Positions 26,829 through 35,058 of a stretch of 55,043 nt of DNA are shown here, in pieces. The stretch covers positions 1-55,043 of the forward strand of contig CANRCE010000004.1 of assembly GCA_947629035.1 (NCBI GenBank). The letters are read 5' to 3'. This DNA is from an uncultured Bacilli bacterium (GTDB lineage Bacteria; Bacillota_I; Bacilli_A; RF39; UBA660). The notes under the pieces are model-generated. The model ran no database searches and was not told the origin of the DNA. It saw only the letters and a program-made list of their open reading frames with translations. Position 1 is the first letter of the stretch, and the number at the start of each line of letters is the position of its first letter. The translations under genes and the position numbers were made by a program.

Positions 26829-26926
26829 ATACACCTCAATAACATTTTAACATATTATCTTGCTTTTTAAAACTAGTTTATAAAAAATGATGACAAATTT
26901 ATGTCAAATATTTTTTAAATTTTTAA

Positions 26927-26955
26927 TTTACTTCTAAAAAGATATTTGCTATAAT
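26927..26955 (+). promoter_or_regulatory. Vegetative-type promoter of the transglutaminase-like gene
   Basis: TTTACT (26927-26932), 17 nt, TATAAT (26950-26955), 19 nt before the ATG at 26975. An inverted repeat TGACA-N6-TGTCA lies just upstream (26891-26906) and may be an operator. Confidence 0.6.
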
Positions 26956-26974
26956 TATAATAAGAGGTGGTTGG

Positions 26975-27892
26975 ATGAAAAAATTTATTTTAGGATTTGG
27001 TTTATTTATGATTGTTTTAATAAGCATTGCTAATTTCTTCAAAGATGACATTATTTATAGTTATAATGCCTATGTTATAAAAACCAAATATAGCAATACA
27101 ACTAAAAACGATTATTTTTTAGAGGATAATTTCTCCTACGTAGATAATTATAGTGATTTAAATATTAAATCTAAAATTGATTTAACTAATTATATATATT
27201 ATGCCTTAAATACAGGAACATCATATATTGAAAGATATGCTGATAAAAGTTATACTTCTTATATCGAAGAGTTAAATAATTTAACCGAAGGTGAAGGATT
27301 AAGCACTATTGTTTCTATTTTAAATGATTTTGTTCATCCCTTTAATAGCTCTAAAAATATTTATATAACCTATGGTAAAAATAATCCCATTAGTCTAGAA
27401 ATAACTAAAGTATATAGCGATGAAGAAATCGATGAAATTAACAAAGTCGTCGATAAAGTAATCGCTGAAAATATAAAAAGTAATATGACAGCTAGTGATA
27501 AAATTAAAGTTATTCATGATTATATTATTGATAATACTAAATATGATCAACTTAAATATAAAAATATCGAAGATGACACTTATAAATCTAATACAGCTTA
27601 CGGTGTTCTTCTTCAAGGTTATGGTACTTGTTCTGGTTATGCTGATGCCATGGCTATTTTCTTAAATCGACTAGGAATTGTTAATTTCAAAATTAGTAAT
27701 AAAGAACATATTTGGAATTTAGTTTATATCGACGGTAGCTGGAAACATTTAGATTTAACTTGGGATGATCCTATTAGCAAAACAAACCTTAATCGAAATT
27801 TATATTTTCTAATTGATTATGAAACTTTAACTAAATTAAATGATGGTATTCATTATTTTAATCAATATATTTATCCTGAAGGATTAAATTAA
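26975..27892 (+). CDS. Membrane-anchored transglutaminase-like protein
   Basis: 305 aa. An N-terminal hydrophobic helix (ILGFGLFMIVLISIANFF) anchors an extracellular domain. The transglutaminase-like core has the triad Cys219 (YGTCSGYADAM), His245 (KEHIWNLV) and Asp260 (KHLDLTWDDP). Members of this family act as cysteine proteases or transamidases; the substrate is unknown, possibly cell-wall or spore surface proteins. An AGAGGTGG ribosome-binding site is present. Followed by a convergent trmB. Confidence 0.85.
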   Translation: MKKFILGFGLFMIVLISIANFFKDDIIYSYNAYVIKTKYSNTTKNDYFLEDNFSYVDNYSDLNIKSKIDLTNYIYYALNTGTSYIERYADKSYTSYIEELNNLTEGEGLSTIVSILNDFVHPFNSSKNIYITYGKNNPISLEITKVYSDEEIDEINKVVDKVIAENIKSNMTASDKIKVIHDYIIDNTKYDQLKYKNIEDDTYKSNTAYGVLLQGYGTCSGYADAMAIFLNRLGIVNFKISNKEHIWNLVYIDGSWKHLDLTWDDPISKTNLNRNLYFLIDYETLTKLNDGIHYFNQYIYPEGLN

Positions 27893-27911
27893 AGACTTCG
27901 TTTGAAGTCTT
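27892..27911. terminator. Terminator between transglutaminase-like gene and trmB
   Basis: AAGACTTC/GAAGTCTT stem with a GTTT loop, next to both convergent stops, followed by ATTTTTG on the plus strand. Confidence 0.7.
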
Positions 27912-28536
27912 ATTTTTGTGCCTTTAACATATTTATTTTTACATTTAATTTAGAAAATTTTTCTTCATATTCAGTTGTTATATTTTCTATATTTTCATTA
28001 TGTAAATCATTAGTTTGATATATTATTTTATATCCATAATCTTTTAATGTATCAAGAGAAAAATTAAATAATAATAAATTATCTGTTTTCATTATAATAT
28101 TCTTTTTATCTTTAAAAATATTGTCATATTTTTCTAAAAATACTCTACTTGTTAATCTTCTTTTATAATGTCTATCCTTTGGCCAAGGATCAGAAAAATT
28201 TAAATATAATACATCTATTTCTTTATCAAAAACATAAGATATAAATCTAGCATCTAATCTTACTATCTTTAAATTATTTAATTCTAATTCATTTGATTTT
28301 TGAATAGCTCTTACAATGACAGAATCATACTTTTCAATACCAACATAATTAACATTAGGATTTAACATAGCTTTTTCAATTAAAAACTTACCCTTCCCCA
28401 TTCCTATTTCTAAATGTATTTCATTATTATTACCAAATAATTCATGCCATTTTCCTTTATATTCAAAAGGATTTTCTATATAGTATTTACCTTTTACTAT
28501 AATATCTTTAGCTCCTTTTATATTTTTAAGTCTCAT
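27910..28536 (-). CDS. trmB: tRNA (guanine-N(7)-)-methyltransferase
   Basis: Methylates G46 of tRNA. Seen: SAM-binding EIGMGKGKFLIEKA, the catalytic NFSDPWPKDRHYKRRL and FLEKYDNIF. The 208-aa length is typical. GGAGG lies 6 nt before the ATG. No nearby tRNA modification genes; single gene. Confidence 0.95.
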   Translation of the reverse strand: MRLKNIKGAKDIIVKGKYYIENPFEYKGKWHELFGNNNEIHLEIGMGKGKFLIEKAMLNPNVNYVGIEKYDSVIVRAIQKSNELELNNLKIVRLDARFISYVFDKEIDVLYLNFSDPWPKDRHYKRRLTSRVFLEKYDNIFKDKKNIIMKTDNLLLFNFSLDTLKDYGYKIIYQTNDLHNENIENITTEYEEKFSKLNVKINMLKAQK

Positions 28537-28571
28537 AATGCCTCCTTTTTAGTATTATATCATAACTATAG

Positions 28572-28601
28572 GCACTTTAAATAAATAAATTGCATATAAT
28601 A
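28572..28601 (+). promoter_or_regulatory. Possible SigK-type promoter of the 28634 gene
   Basis: GCAC (28572-28575), 17 nt, then CATATAATA (28593-28601), a match to the SigK pattern AC-N16/17-CATAnnnTA. It lies about 30 nt before the ATG, as expected. Confidence 0.45.
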
Positions 28602-28633
28602 TAACAAATGATAAAGAAAGTGAGTTTGATATA

Positions 28634-28927
28634 ATGAGCGATAGAGATATGTATTATAATTCATATGGTTATGCCCAAGGACCTTATACCAATATGATGC
28701 CACCAATGATGCCACCAATGCCAGTTTTAAATAATCCAATGATGACAGGCAATAATGATTATAATAATAATTATAGTAATACCTATAATGAAATAAATAA
28801 TAAATTAAATAAATTAGAAAGACAAATAAAAAGATTAGAACAAAGAATAGCTAGATTAGAAGTTCCATATAACAATAATACTACAAATATTTATAATGAA
28901 CCCGATAATACAATGTATATGATATAA
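28634..28927 (+). CDS. Small Tyr/Asn/Met-rich protein with a coiled coil, probably spore-related
   Basis: 97 aa. N-terminal part rich in Tyr, Met, Pro and Gly (YYNSYGYAQGPY, PPMMPPMP), then a short coiled coil (INNKLNKLERQIKRLEQRIA) and an Asn/Thr-rich tail. This composition is typical of spore coat or similar structural proteins. The upstream SigK-like element adds weight. No homologue recognised with certainty. The ribosome-binding site GAAAGTGAG is of modest quality. Confidence 0.55.
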   Translation: MSDRDMYYNSYGYAQGPYTNMMPPMMPPMPVLNNPMMTGNNDYNNNYSNTYNEINNKLNKLERQIKRLEQRIARLEVPYNNNTTNIYNEPDNTMYMI

Positions 28928-28934
28928 CAAACAA

Positions 28935-28956
28935 AAGCGACTTTTAAAAGTCGCTT
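28935..28956 (-). terminator. Terminator hairpin with T-rich side on the minus strand
   Basis: A 22-bp perfect palindrome (AAGCGACTTTT arms). On the plus strand the sequence after it is ACCCAATAAT, not a T-run, but on the minus strand it continues TTGTTTG, so it is better suited to end a leftward transcript. Confidence 0.6.
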
Positions 28957-29104
28957 ACCCAATAATATAGGCTAAATTAATTTAAGGAGATTATAGTATT
29001 ACTATAAATATATCAACTTTAGTTTAAAACTTCAAACTAGGGATGATATCTATATAGCCTGTGATAGTCTTGAATACACTAAGTAATACTAATTTGTGTA
29101 TTCA
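28935..29104 (-). ncRNA. Candidate structured RNA downstream of the yihY-like gene
   Basis: Minus-strand reading: helix TGAATACAC/GTGTATTCA (29071-29104), then a three-way junction closed by AGGCTA/TAGCCT (about 28969-29060) with two inner arms, ATATCA...TGATAT extended by TAGTTT/AAACTA, and hairpin TATAGT/ACTATA. The 3' end is the 22-bp terminator. A TATAAT-like box at 29110-29115 lies upstream, though its -35 is poor, so this may be the 3' part of the yihY transcript. CTCCTT lies unpaired next to the junction. No coding sequence of note. Not matched to a family I know. Confidence 0.4.
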
Positions 29105-29136
29105 CTTTTATTATAAGTATTTTTTTTATTTTAATA

Positions 29137-29949
29137 CTATTTTTCTCTTATTTTCGTTGTATTAATAACAATACCTAAAATAAAGACATAACTTATCATA
29201 TATAACCAAATCATTAAAATAATAATACTAGATAAATTTCCATATAAAATATCGTATCTTGCAAAATATTTTAAATAATATCCGAATATTGCTGTTAAAA
29301 CAATCCATAATATAGTTGTAACTAAAGCTCCTTTCGTCGTATCTTTACTTAACACTTTCGTAGAGGGAGCAATCGTATATATAAGTTTAATATTAAAATA
29401 TAAAATCAAAAAAGTTATAGGCCATTTTATAATCGTAAATAGGAATATTACTTCATCAATGATATTTTCTAAAATATCATTATTTTTGATAAATTCTAAT
29501 ATCTTTTCTCCAAAAGTTGGAACAATAATTAAAAATATTAATAAAGTTAAAATTGTAATTAACAAAATAACTGATTTAATTCGATTTTTTATTGCATCAC
29601 TTTTTTCAACATGATATAACGTATTAGAAGCTTTTACAATAGCATAAGTTCCATTAGTAGCAATAACAAAAGCTGCAATATTAAAAGCTCCAACTGCATT
29701 ATCAAAACCTTTACCAGATATAATTTCAATAACAAAATTACTAGCTTGTTGTGGTAATAAATTATTTACAAAAGTAATGACGCTATCAATAGAAATATTA
29801 AAAGAAGAGGCAATCAGGATAATTAAAGTTAAAATAGGAATTATGGCTAAAACAAAGTTATAAGCTAACGAAGCAGGTAACATACCCATCTCAATTTTAG
29901 CTAATGTTTTATATATTTTTTTTACATATTCCTTGATTTTATCCCACAT
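29137..29949 (-). CDS. YihY/virulence factor BrkB-family membrane protein
   Basis: 270 aa, with about six membrane helices, including SLAYNFVLAIIPILTLIILI and the C-terminal LYMISYVFILGIVINTT. Family signature: PASLAYNFVLAIIPILT, GAFNIAAFVIATNGTYAIVKA and GALVTTILWIVLTAIFGYYL. It used to be annotated as ribonuclease BN in error; the real function is unknown, possibly transport or membrane homeostasis. AAGGAG precedes the ATG. It follows the sensor gene in a minus-strand run. Confidence 0.9.
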   Translation of the reverse strand: MWDKIKEYVKKIYKTLAKIEMGMLPASLAYNFVLAIIPILTLIILIASSFNISIDSVITFVNNLLPQQASNFVIEIISGKGFDNAVGAFNIAAFVIATNGTYAIVKASNTLYHVEKSDAIKNRIKSVILLITILTLLIFLIIVPTFGEKILEFIKNNDILENIIDEVIFLFTIIKWPITFLILYFNIKLIYTIAPSTKVLSKDTTKGALVTTILWIVLTAIFGYYLKYFARYDILYGNLSSIIILMIWLYMISYVFILGIVINTTKIREK

Positions 29950-29963
29950 TGCAAGCTCTCCTT

Positions 29964-32009
29964 TTATTTTTCCATTTTTTCTTTAGCATTTCTCATTTCT
30001 AATGTTGCTTCATTAATTGCATCATCAATACTTTTAACATCATCTAATATCATACTATATCCAATCGAAGCTCCAAAGCCATATGGTAATTCTTTTAATT
30101 CTTTATATATTTTTCTAGTATAAGCTACTACTTTTTTCTCATCATATCCTACCATATAGATTAAGAATTCATTACCATCAGTTCTAATAATATCTGTATT
30201 TGGCTCTTGGTTTACAATTAAAATACTAGCTGCTTTTTTAATAACATTATCTCCCTCTTCATGACCATGATTATCATTTATATATTTAATATTATTTAAA
30301 TCTACCACTACAAAACTTTGAGGATAAATAACATTTTCTTCCCAATTTTTTATATTATAATTCAAATAATTTCTATTTTTTAAAGATGTCATAACATCAA
30401 TAAATTTTAATTTTTCATCTTTACGCATAATATTTATCTTTTTTCTTCGTTTTTGAATTACAATTACCACAATTATAATAGCTAAAATAATAGCGCAAGT
30501 AATTAAAATTACTTTTAATGGTGCTCCAAGAACACTTATTGAACTTACATCATAATTAGTATTATATTTATAGGCATATTCTTTATAATTTACAGAAGAT
30601 ATATAATAACTAAATAATTTACTAAAAGTTTTATTTTTATTAACATCTCTAATAGCATAAGTATATTCTTTATTTAAAATACCAGTATAGACAATATTAT
30701 AATTAGCTAATTTTTTATTTTTATAATAATTATAAGTATATTTATCTAATACTAAAATAGAATTACTTGAAGCATTGCGAATTATCTCATCAGTATTATC
30801 ATAAGCTTTAATAGTTAAACCTAAACTACTAGCATAATCATAAAGATAAGTATTAGCTACCATTTCTATATTCATACCTTGTAAGCTTTTTAAAGAATCC
30901 ACTACCAAATCTTTTTTAGTTAATACCACATATTCTTCTTTAAATAAAGATGACGTATTAATAACATCACTATTTATTCCATTTAAATTAAAATTAGCAA
31001 ATACAACATCGACATCTCCTTGTGACATAGCTTGTTTTAATTTAGATATATTTTCATACTTAATAAATTTAAAATCAACATCAAATAAAGAAGAAAATTC
31101 ACTCAAATAATTAGATAAAACTCCTACAAACTCATTATTATGAGTATTTTCTAAAGGCATATTTACAACATAACCATAATTATAAGCTGACGCATTATAA
31201 CTCATCTTTTCTGATTCACTAATACCTTCGGCTTGGAAAAATAAATCAATAAAATTTTGTTTATATGATTCATCATAAAATTGATTTTTAAATTGTAATT
31301 GATACTTCTTCATAATATTTAAAAGAGTATTGTTATCATTTATAGTAAGAACATATTTCCTACTTAAATCATTTAAATGAAATACAATATTTAAATCATT
31401 TTCTAATATAAAATCTAAATAACCTAATTCTGGTAAAACAAGATACTCTATTTGTTTATTTTCTAAATCAGTTTTTAATGTCTTTATATCTTTATAAGTT
31501 TTATATGCTAAATTACTTCCTTCTGCTAAATAATAAGAAACATCAGCAATATCCGAAGATAAAATTCCTAAAGTTAAATCTTTTAAATCCGTAATTTCAT
31601 CATATTTTTTATTATTAACAGATACTATTACATACTTATCTTCATATAGTAATATATCTTTTTCTGTTAACTGCTCTTTAGTACTTAAAGAACGAAAGGC
31701 TATTTTCTTTAAATTTGATGGACTATCCGTATAATAAGATATTTTATTGAATTCAATATCATATTTATCAGTAAAATTTTTTAAATAATCAAAAAGAACA
31801 CCATTACCTTCTTGTCCAATTACAGGAACATCATTAAAAACACTTATATCAATAATATTATTAGTATTATCTTTTAACCATTTCTTTTCTAAAATAGAAA
31901 ATGAAGAACTATCTTTACTATAATTTAAAACAAAGATAATAAGACTTACTAAAAAGACAACTCCAATAATTGATAAAATAATAATTCGATTCGTTTTTTT
32001 ATTCTTCAT
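29964..32009 (-). CDS. Membrane receptor with tandem solute-binding domains and a degenerate GGDEF domain
   Basis: 681 aa. Numbering below is from a GTG three codons upstream. Cytoplasmic N-terminus, membrane helix (12-32), two periplasmic-binding-protein-like domains (about 50-260 and 275-490; the second contains YYVVLTKKDL-like SBP_bac_3 features), second membrane helix (501-522), then a GGDEF domain (540-684) with MTSLKNRN, DLNNIKYINDNHGH and the active loop RTDGNEF (612-618). In active diguanylate cyclases the loop is RxGGDEF, where D is a metal ligand; here G to D and D to N. The domain may bind GTP without making c-di-GMP. The start is the ATG at 32009, preceded by AGGTGAT. Confidence 0.8.
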   Translation of the reverse strand: MKNKKTNRIIILSIIGVVFLVSLIIFVLNYSKDSSSFSILEKKWLKDNTNNIIDISVFNDVPVIGQEGNGVLFDYLKNFTDKYDIEFNKISYYTDSPSNLKKIAFRSLSTKEQLTEKDILLYEDKYVIVSVNNKKYDEITDLKDLTLGILSSDIADVSYYLAEGSNLAYKTYKDIKTLKTDLENKQIEYLVLPELGYLDFILENDLNIVFHLNDLSRKYVLTINDNNTLLNIMKKYQLQFKNQFYDESYKQNFIDLFFQAEGISESEKMSYNASAYNYGYVVNMPLENTHNNEFVGVLSNYLSEFSSLFDVDFKFIKYENISKLKQAMSQGDVDVVFANFNLNGINSDVINTSSLFKEEYVVLTKKDLVVDSLKSLQGMNIEMVANTYLYDYASSLGLTIKAYDNTDEIIRNASSNSILVLDKYTYNYYKNKKLANYNIVYTGILNKEYTYAIRDVNKNKTFSKLFSYYISSVNYKEYAYKYNTNYDVSSISVLGAPLKVILITCAIILAIIIVVIVIQKRRKKINIMRKDEKLKFIDVMTSLKNRNYLNYNIKNWEENVIYPQSFVVVDLNNIKYINDNHGHEEGDNVIKKAASILIVNQEPNTDIIRTDGNEFLIYMVGYDEKKVVAYTRKIYKELKELPYGFGASIGYSMILDDVKSIDDAINEATLEMRNAKEKMEK

Positions 32010-32018
32010 AACAATCAC

Positions 32019-32486
32019 CTAGCTTCTTGTCCATGATATATCATCTATATATGGATGCTTTGTTCCTACAATAACAGTATCAACAGCATTTTCCTCATCT
32101 TCATTAGCTTTCCATCTTAAGAAATATTCTAAATCATAAAAAGCTAATTTATCTTCTTCAAACATTTCTAATGTTGCCCGAGCAATCTCTTTGGCTTTAT
32201 CTTTAGAAACTGAATTATTAAGTGTAAGTTCTACATAAATAATCTTTCCTTGTAATCGGCATTTAGCCTCTTCGACACCTTCATTTTCCCTTAAACTTGC
32301 ACTCAATGTATCATAGAAAGAATTATCTATTTTAACTTCCTCAATACCATCTAATCTGTTACCATATTTATTTTTACTACCTCCAAAATAAAGACTTAAA
32401 AAAATAGCTATCATAATAATGATAAGTATAAGAGATAAACCTGACAATATTGCTAGTCCTTTATGTTTTTTAATTAAATCAATCAT
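32019..32486 (-). CDS. Uncharacterised single-pass membrane protein
   Basis: Not recognised. 155 aa: a Lys-rich start, membrane helix (LAILSGLSLILIIIMIAIFL), then an alpha/beta domain containing YDTLSASLRENEGVEEAKCR, IIYVELTLN and KAKEIARATLEMFEEDKLAF, somewhat like alkaline-shock (Asp23/AmaP-type) proteins, though this is weak. The stop overlaps the ribosome-binding site of the GGDEF receptor gene, so both are in one operon and it may be a partner. AAGGAG precedes the ATG. Confidence 0.6.
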   Translation of the reverse strand: MIDLIKKHKGLAILSGLSLILIIIMIAIFLSLYFGGSKNKYGNRLDGIEEVKIDNSFYDTLSASLRENEGVEEAKCRLQGKIIYVELTLNNSVSKDKAKEIARATLEMFEEDKLAFYDLEYFLRWKANEDEENAVDTVIVGTKHPYIDDISWTRS

Positions 32487-32602
32487 ATTTTTTTGCTCCT
32501 TTTATGTTATTTATATTATACTATAAATTATTATATTGTGCAAGAGTAATTTCCTAGTATAATTTTATGTATTTTAAAACTTATTATTTAAAAAATTTTA
32601 TA

Positions 32603-32633
32603 ATAAAAAAAATCAACTTATATAACAAGTTAA
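32603..32633 (-). terminator. Terminator after SipW-class protein 2
   Basis: On the minus strand TTAACTT/AAGTTGA (one G-U), short loop, then eight Ts. Confidence 0.6.
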
Positions 32634-32644
32634 TTTTTTTAATC

Positions 32645-33223
32645 TTATGTTTGACTTTTATCTTGAGTTGCTGATGCATGAATATAGCCAGAATAAGTAG
32701 CATTAGAATAAGACTCATTTACCAAAGTTTTATCTAACCATACATAAACAGTATAAGTATCTATACTATTACTTAAATCAAAATTAGAATATATTGTTGT
32801 TGCACCAGTTTTATCTATAGTTCCATTAGCAACTTCATTCTCGTTTCCTAAAACACCATTTACAGCATCACCCTTTATAACCTGATATTTTAAAGCTCCT
32901 TTTAAAATAGCATCAGATGTTCCTGTAGTATTAGTAGTTAAATATAAAGTGCCTTTACCTTTTATATTACAGTCACTAGATATACCAATTTTTACAGTTG
33001 TATGTAGACCTGAAGTATAATTATCTCCTGCAGCTAAAACTTGATCACCTCCTGATCCACCGATTTCTTGACCTTTCGTATAGTTGATATTAAAACATCC
33101 TGTTGACCCAGAAATATCAGTATCAGGACTTTTCCAAGTATACCAAGCATAAGTAATTCCTGCAATTAAAGCCATAAAAACCAATACTCCCAAAATAGTT
33201 CCCCATAATTTAGCACTTTTCAT
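32645..33223 (-). CDS. SipW-cognate (TasA/camelysin-like) surface protein 2
   Basis: 192 aa. Signal segment KLWGTILGVLVFMALIAGIT then YAWYTWKSP: the TYAW(Y/F) ending of SipW-class signal peptides. The mature part is beta-rich with Gly/Thr/Asn and ends GYIHASATQDKSQT. Similar to the 14340 and 42555 proteins in architecture, less so in sequence. It lies alone between the GGDEF operon and an sRNA. A GGAGG ribosome-binding site lies 6 nt before the ATG. Confidence 0.7.
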   Translation of the reverse strand: MKSAKLWGTILGVLVFMALIAGITYAWYTWKSPDTDISGSTGCFNINYTKGQEIGGSGGDQVLAAGDNYTSGLHTTVKIGISSDCNIKGKGTLYLTTNTTGTSDAILKGALKYQVIKGDAVNGVLGNENEVANGTIDKTGATTIYSNFDLSNSIDTYTVYVWLDKTLVNESYSNATYSGYIHASATQDKSQT

Positions 33224-33321
33224 AACTTCCTCCTCGTAGTATCTATCTAATAAAATAATACCATCTTTTTTTTAAAATTACAACTACTTTTATGTTTTTT
33301 TACTTTTTTTTAAATTTAGTA

Positions 33322-33350
33322 TTGACAAATCGACAATATTCGATTATTAT
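33322..33350 (+). promoter_or_regulatory. Promoter of the candidate sRNA
   Basis: TTGACA (33322-33327), exactly 17 nt, TATTAT (33345-33350). No coding sequence follows; the transcript would be the hairpin RNA next described. Confidence 0.75.
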
Positions 33351-33356
33351 ATAAAT

Positions 33357-33455
33357 CACCAATTCAAATTTTAGACGAATTGGTGCTAGTATCACACTAG
33401 CCAACCCCTTTTTATTCTTTTTGGGAGATTGCTTAAATTAAGCAATCTCTTTTTT
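33357..33455 (+). ncRNA. Candidate small regulatory RNA of about 100 nt
   Basis: Downstream of a consensus promoter. Hairpin 1: CACCAATTC/GAATTGGTG (33357-33365 with 33377-33385). Hairpin 2: CTAGT/ACTAG (33386-33390 with 33396-33400). Then an unpaired CCAACCCC-TTTTT stretch, and a terminator stem GAGATTGCTT/AAGCAATCTC ending in six Ts. No open reading frame with a ribosome-binding site. The C-rich single strand could bind Shine-Dalgarno sequences as do RsaE/RoxS-type RNAs (inference). I do not recognise a named family. Confidence 0.6.
33425..33455 (+). terminator. Rho-independent terminator of the candidate sRNA
   Basis: Stem of 10 to 12 bp, GAGATTGCTTAA with its complement, directly followed by TTTTTT. 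Confidence 0.8.
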
Positions 33456-33503
33456 ATCTATATACAAAAAAGAATAGCAATAATCACTATTCTTTACAAT
33501 TCA

Positions 33504-33722
33504 TTATTTGTTTTGAGAATTATAGTTAGAACCACTTAATTGGTTTTCTCCTAATTTTACTAATCTCTTAGTAATTTCTCCACCAACTGAACCATTAGCT
33601 CTTGAAGTTGTATCTGGTCCTAAATTAACACCAAATTCGTTAGCTATTTCATATTTCATTCTATCGATAGCTTGTTTTGCTCCAGGAACTACCATTTTAC
33701 TGTTGTTACTTGAATTACTCAT
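33504..33722 (-). CDS. Small acid-soluble spore protein, alpha/beta type
   Basis: 72 aa. Coats and protects forespore DNA and is degraded by GPR at germination. Seen: [20 protein letters not shown], which includes the GPR cleavage region, [20 protein letters not shown], and [10 protein letters not shown]. The start is the ATG at 33722 (GGAGGTG 6 nt upstream), not the GTG nine bases earlier. It lies just past thiI, as sspA does in B. subtilis. A SigG-like upstream element is listed separately. Confidence 0.97.
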   Translation of the reverse strand: MSNSSNNSKMVVPGAKQAIDRMKYEIANEFGVNLGPDTTSRANGSVGGEITKRLVKLGENQLSGSNYNSQNK

Positions 33723-33743
33723 TATTTTCACCTCCTACACTTA

Positions 33744-33772
33744 TAGGTTGTGAAATTTTAGTAATTTAATAC
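33744..33772 (-). promoter_or_regulatory. Possible SigG-type promoter of the SASP gene
   Basis: Minus-strand GTATT, 17 nt, CAACCTA, compared with the forespore pattern GyATA / CATACTA; there are about three mismatches in total, so weak alone, but position and gene fit. Confidence 0.35.
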
Positions 33773-33795
33773 ATTTTTATTGTTGGTAATTTTTG

Positions 33796-34971
33796 TTAGA
33801 TAATAAACTCATCTTCACTATTATCAATTTTAATTGTTTCCATATTATTGACAGCTTCTTCGATAAGTTTTTCATAATCAAAATTATTTTCCATTGCAAT
33901 AGCAGTTTCTAAATTAGGATTTATAACAGGATGTTTTGGTAAAAAAATCGTACAACAATCTTCATATGGTAAAATTGATGTTTCATATGTTCCTATTTTT
34001 TTAGCAATCTCAATTATTTCTAGTTTATCCAAACATGCTACTGGTCTTATTACAGGACAATTTATAACATTATTTATTACATACATACTTGTTAAAGTTT
34101 GACTTGCTACTTGAGATATTGATTCACCATTTATTAAAACTAAAGCTCCTCTTTTTTCCATCACTTTTTGTGAAATTCTATACATCATTCTACGCATTAT
34201 GGTTATCATATAATTAGGGTTGCATTTCATATATATTTGTTCTTGAATATCTGTAAAATTAATAATATGAAGTGTAATCTTTGGCTGATATTTAGTTAGA
34301 ATTTTTACTAATTTTTTAACTTTATTTTTAGCTTGCATACTCGTATGGGGTGGTGATTCAAAATAAATACACTCCACTTCAACTCCTCTTTTCATAGCAA
34401 GATAAGTGGCTACTGGTGAGTCTATTCCTCCAGACAACATAAGTAGTCCTCTACCTGCTACTTTAACTGGATAACCACCACTTCCTTTAATTTCCTTATT
34501 ATAAATATAAGTATAATCTTCTCTTATTTCAATTTTTAATAAGAAATCAGGATTATGAACATCAACTTTTATATCTTTAATATTTTTTAAAAGAAAACTT
34601 CCAATTAATTCATTAAATTCTGGACTTTTAATAGCAAAATTTTTATCACTTCTTTTAGTTTCTACTTTAAAAGTTTTAAAAGATAAAGAACTAGCAATTT
34701 CTAAAACATTTTTTTTAATTTCTTCAATATTAGTATTAACTCTATTTGCTACTACTATACTATGAATACCAAAGATATTTTTTAATATATCTATAATTTC
34801 ATCAGTATTATCATCTGTTTCAATATACATTCTAACTCTATTTTTAGTAATTTTAACTTGATAATTTTTTAAACTATCTTTTATATTTTGATATAAAATA
34901 TTTATAAATAAATTACGATTAGCTTTTTTCGTAGTAAGTTCTCCATATTTAATAAATATAATTTGCTTCAA
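33796..34971 (-). CDS. thiI: tRNA 4-thiouridine synthetase ThiI
   Basis: Makes s4U8 in tRNA, and in some organisms serves thiamine synthesis. It has a ferredoxin-like N-terminal domain, a THUMP domain and a PP-loop ATPase: LLMLSGGIDSPVATYLAMKR, then ECIYFESPPHTS and EDCCTIFLPKHP with the catalytic Cys pair near 340. No rhodanese domain, as in Bacillus. 391 aa. Translation most likely starts at the TTG at 34971, with AAGGTG upstream; a GTG at 34980 lies inside that site. No cysteine desulfurase is adjacent. Confidence 0.93.
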   Translation of the reverse strand: MKQIIFIKYGELTTKKANRNLFINILYQNIKDSLKNYQVKITKNRVRMYIETDDNTDEIIDILKNIFGIHSIVVANRVNTNIEEIKKNVLEIASSLSFKTFKVETKRSDKNFAIKSPEFNELIGSFLLKNIKDIKVDVHNPDFLLKIEIREDYTYIYNKEIKGSGGYPVKVAGRGLLMLSGGIDSPVATYLAMKRGVEVECIYFESPPHTSMQAKNKVKKLVKILTKYQPKITLHIINFTDIQEQIYMKCNPNYMITIMRRMMYRISQKVMEKRGALVLINGESISQVASQTLTSMYVINNVINCPVIRPVACLDKLEIIEIAKKIGTYETSILPYEDCCTIFLPKHPVINPNLETAIAMENNFDYEKLIEEAVNNMETIKIDNSEDEFII

Positions 34972-35021
34972 AACAATCACCTTATTTCTTTTCGTTTTTC
35001 TTTATTAATTTAATCAAAAAT

Positions 35022-35058
35022 AATAAGATATGTCAAGATAATTTAGACATATCTTATT
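35022..35058 (-). terminator. Terminator of the amidase gene
   Basis: 13-bp perfect stem AATAAGATATGTC with its complement, 11-nt loop, just past the amidase stop. Confidence 0.7.

Noticed and set aside
27395-27616. Minus-strand frame antisense to the transglutaminase-like gene
   Set aside because: Covers the catalytic region of a conserved gene and has a Phe/Ile-only composition; a shadow.
28960-29100. Known riboswitch (purine, TPP, SAM, c-di-GMP, preQ1) in the gap before yihY
   Set aside because: None of their conserved core sequences is present; it also lies downstream of genes on both strands rather than in a leader.
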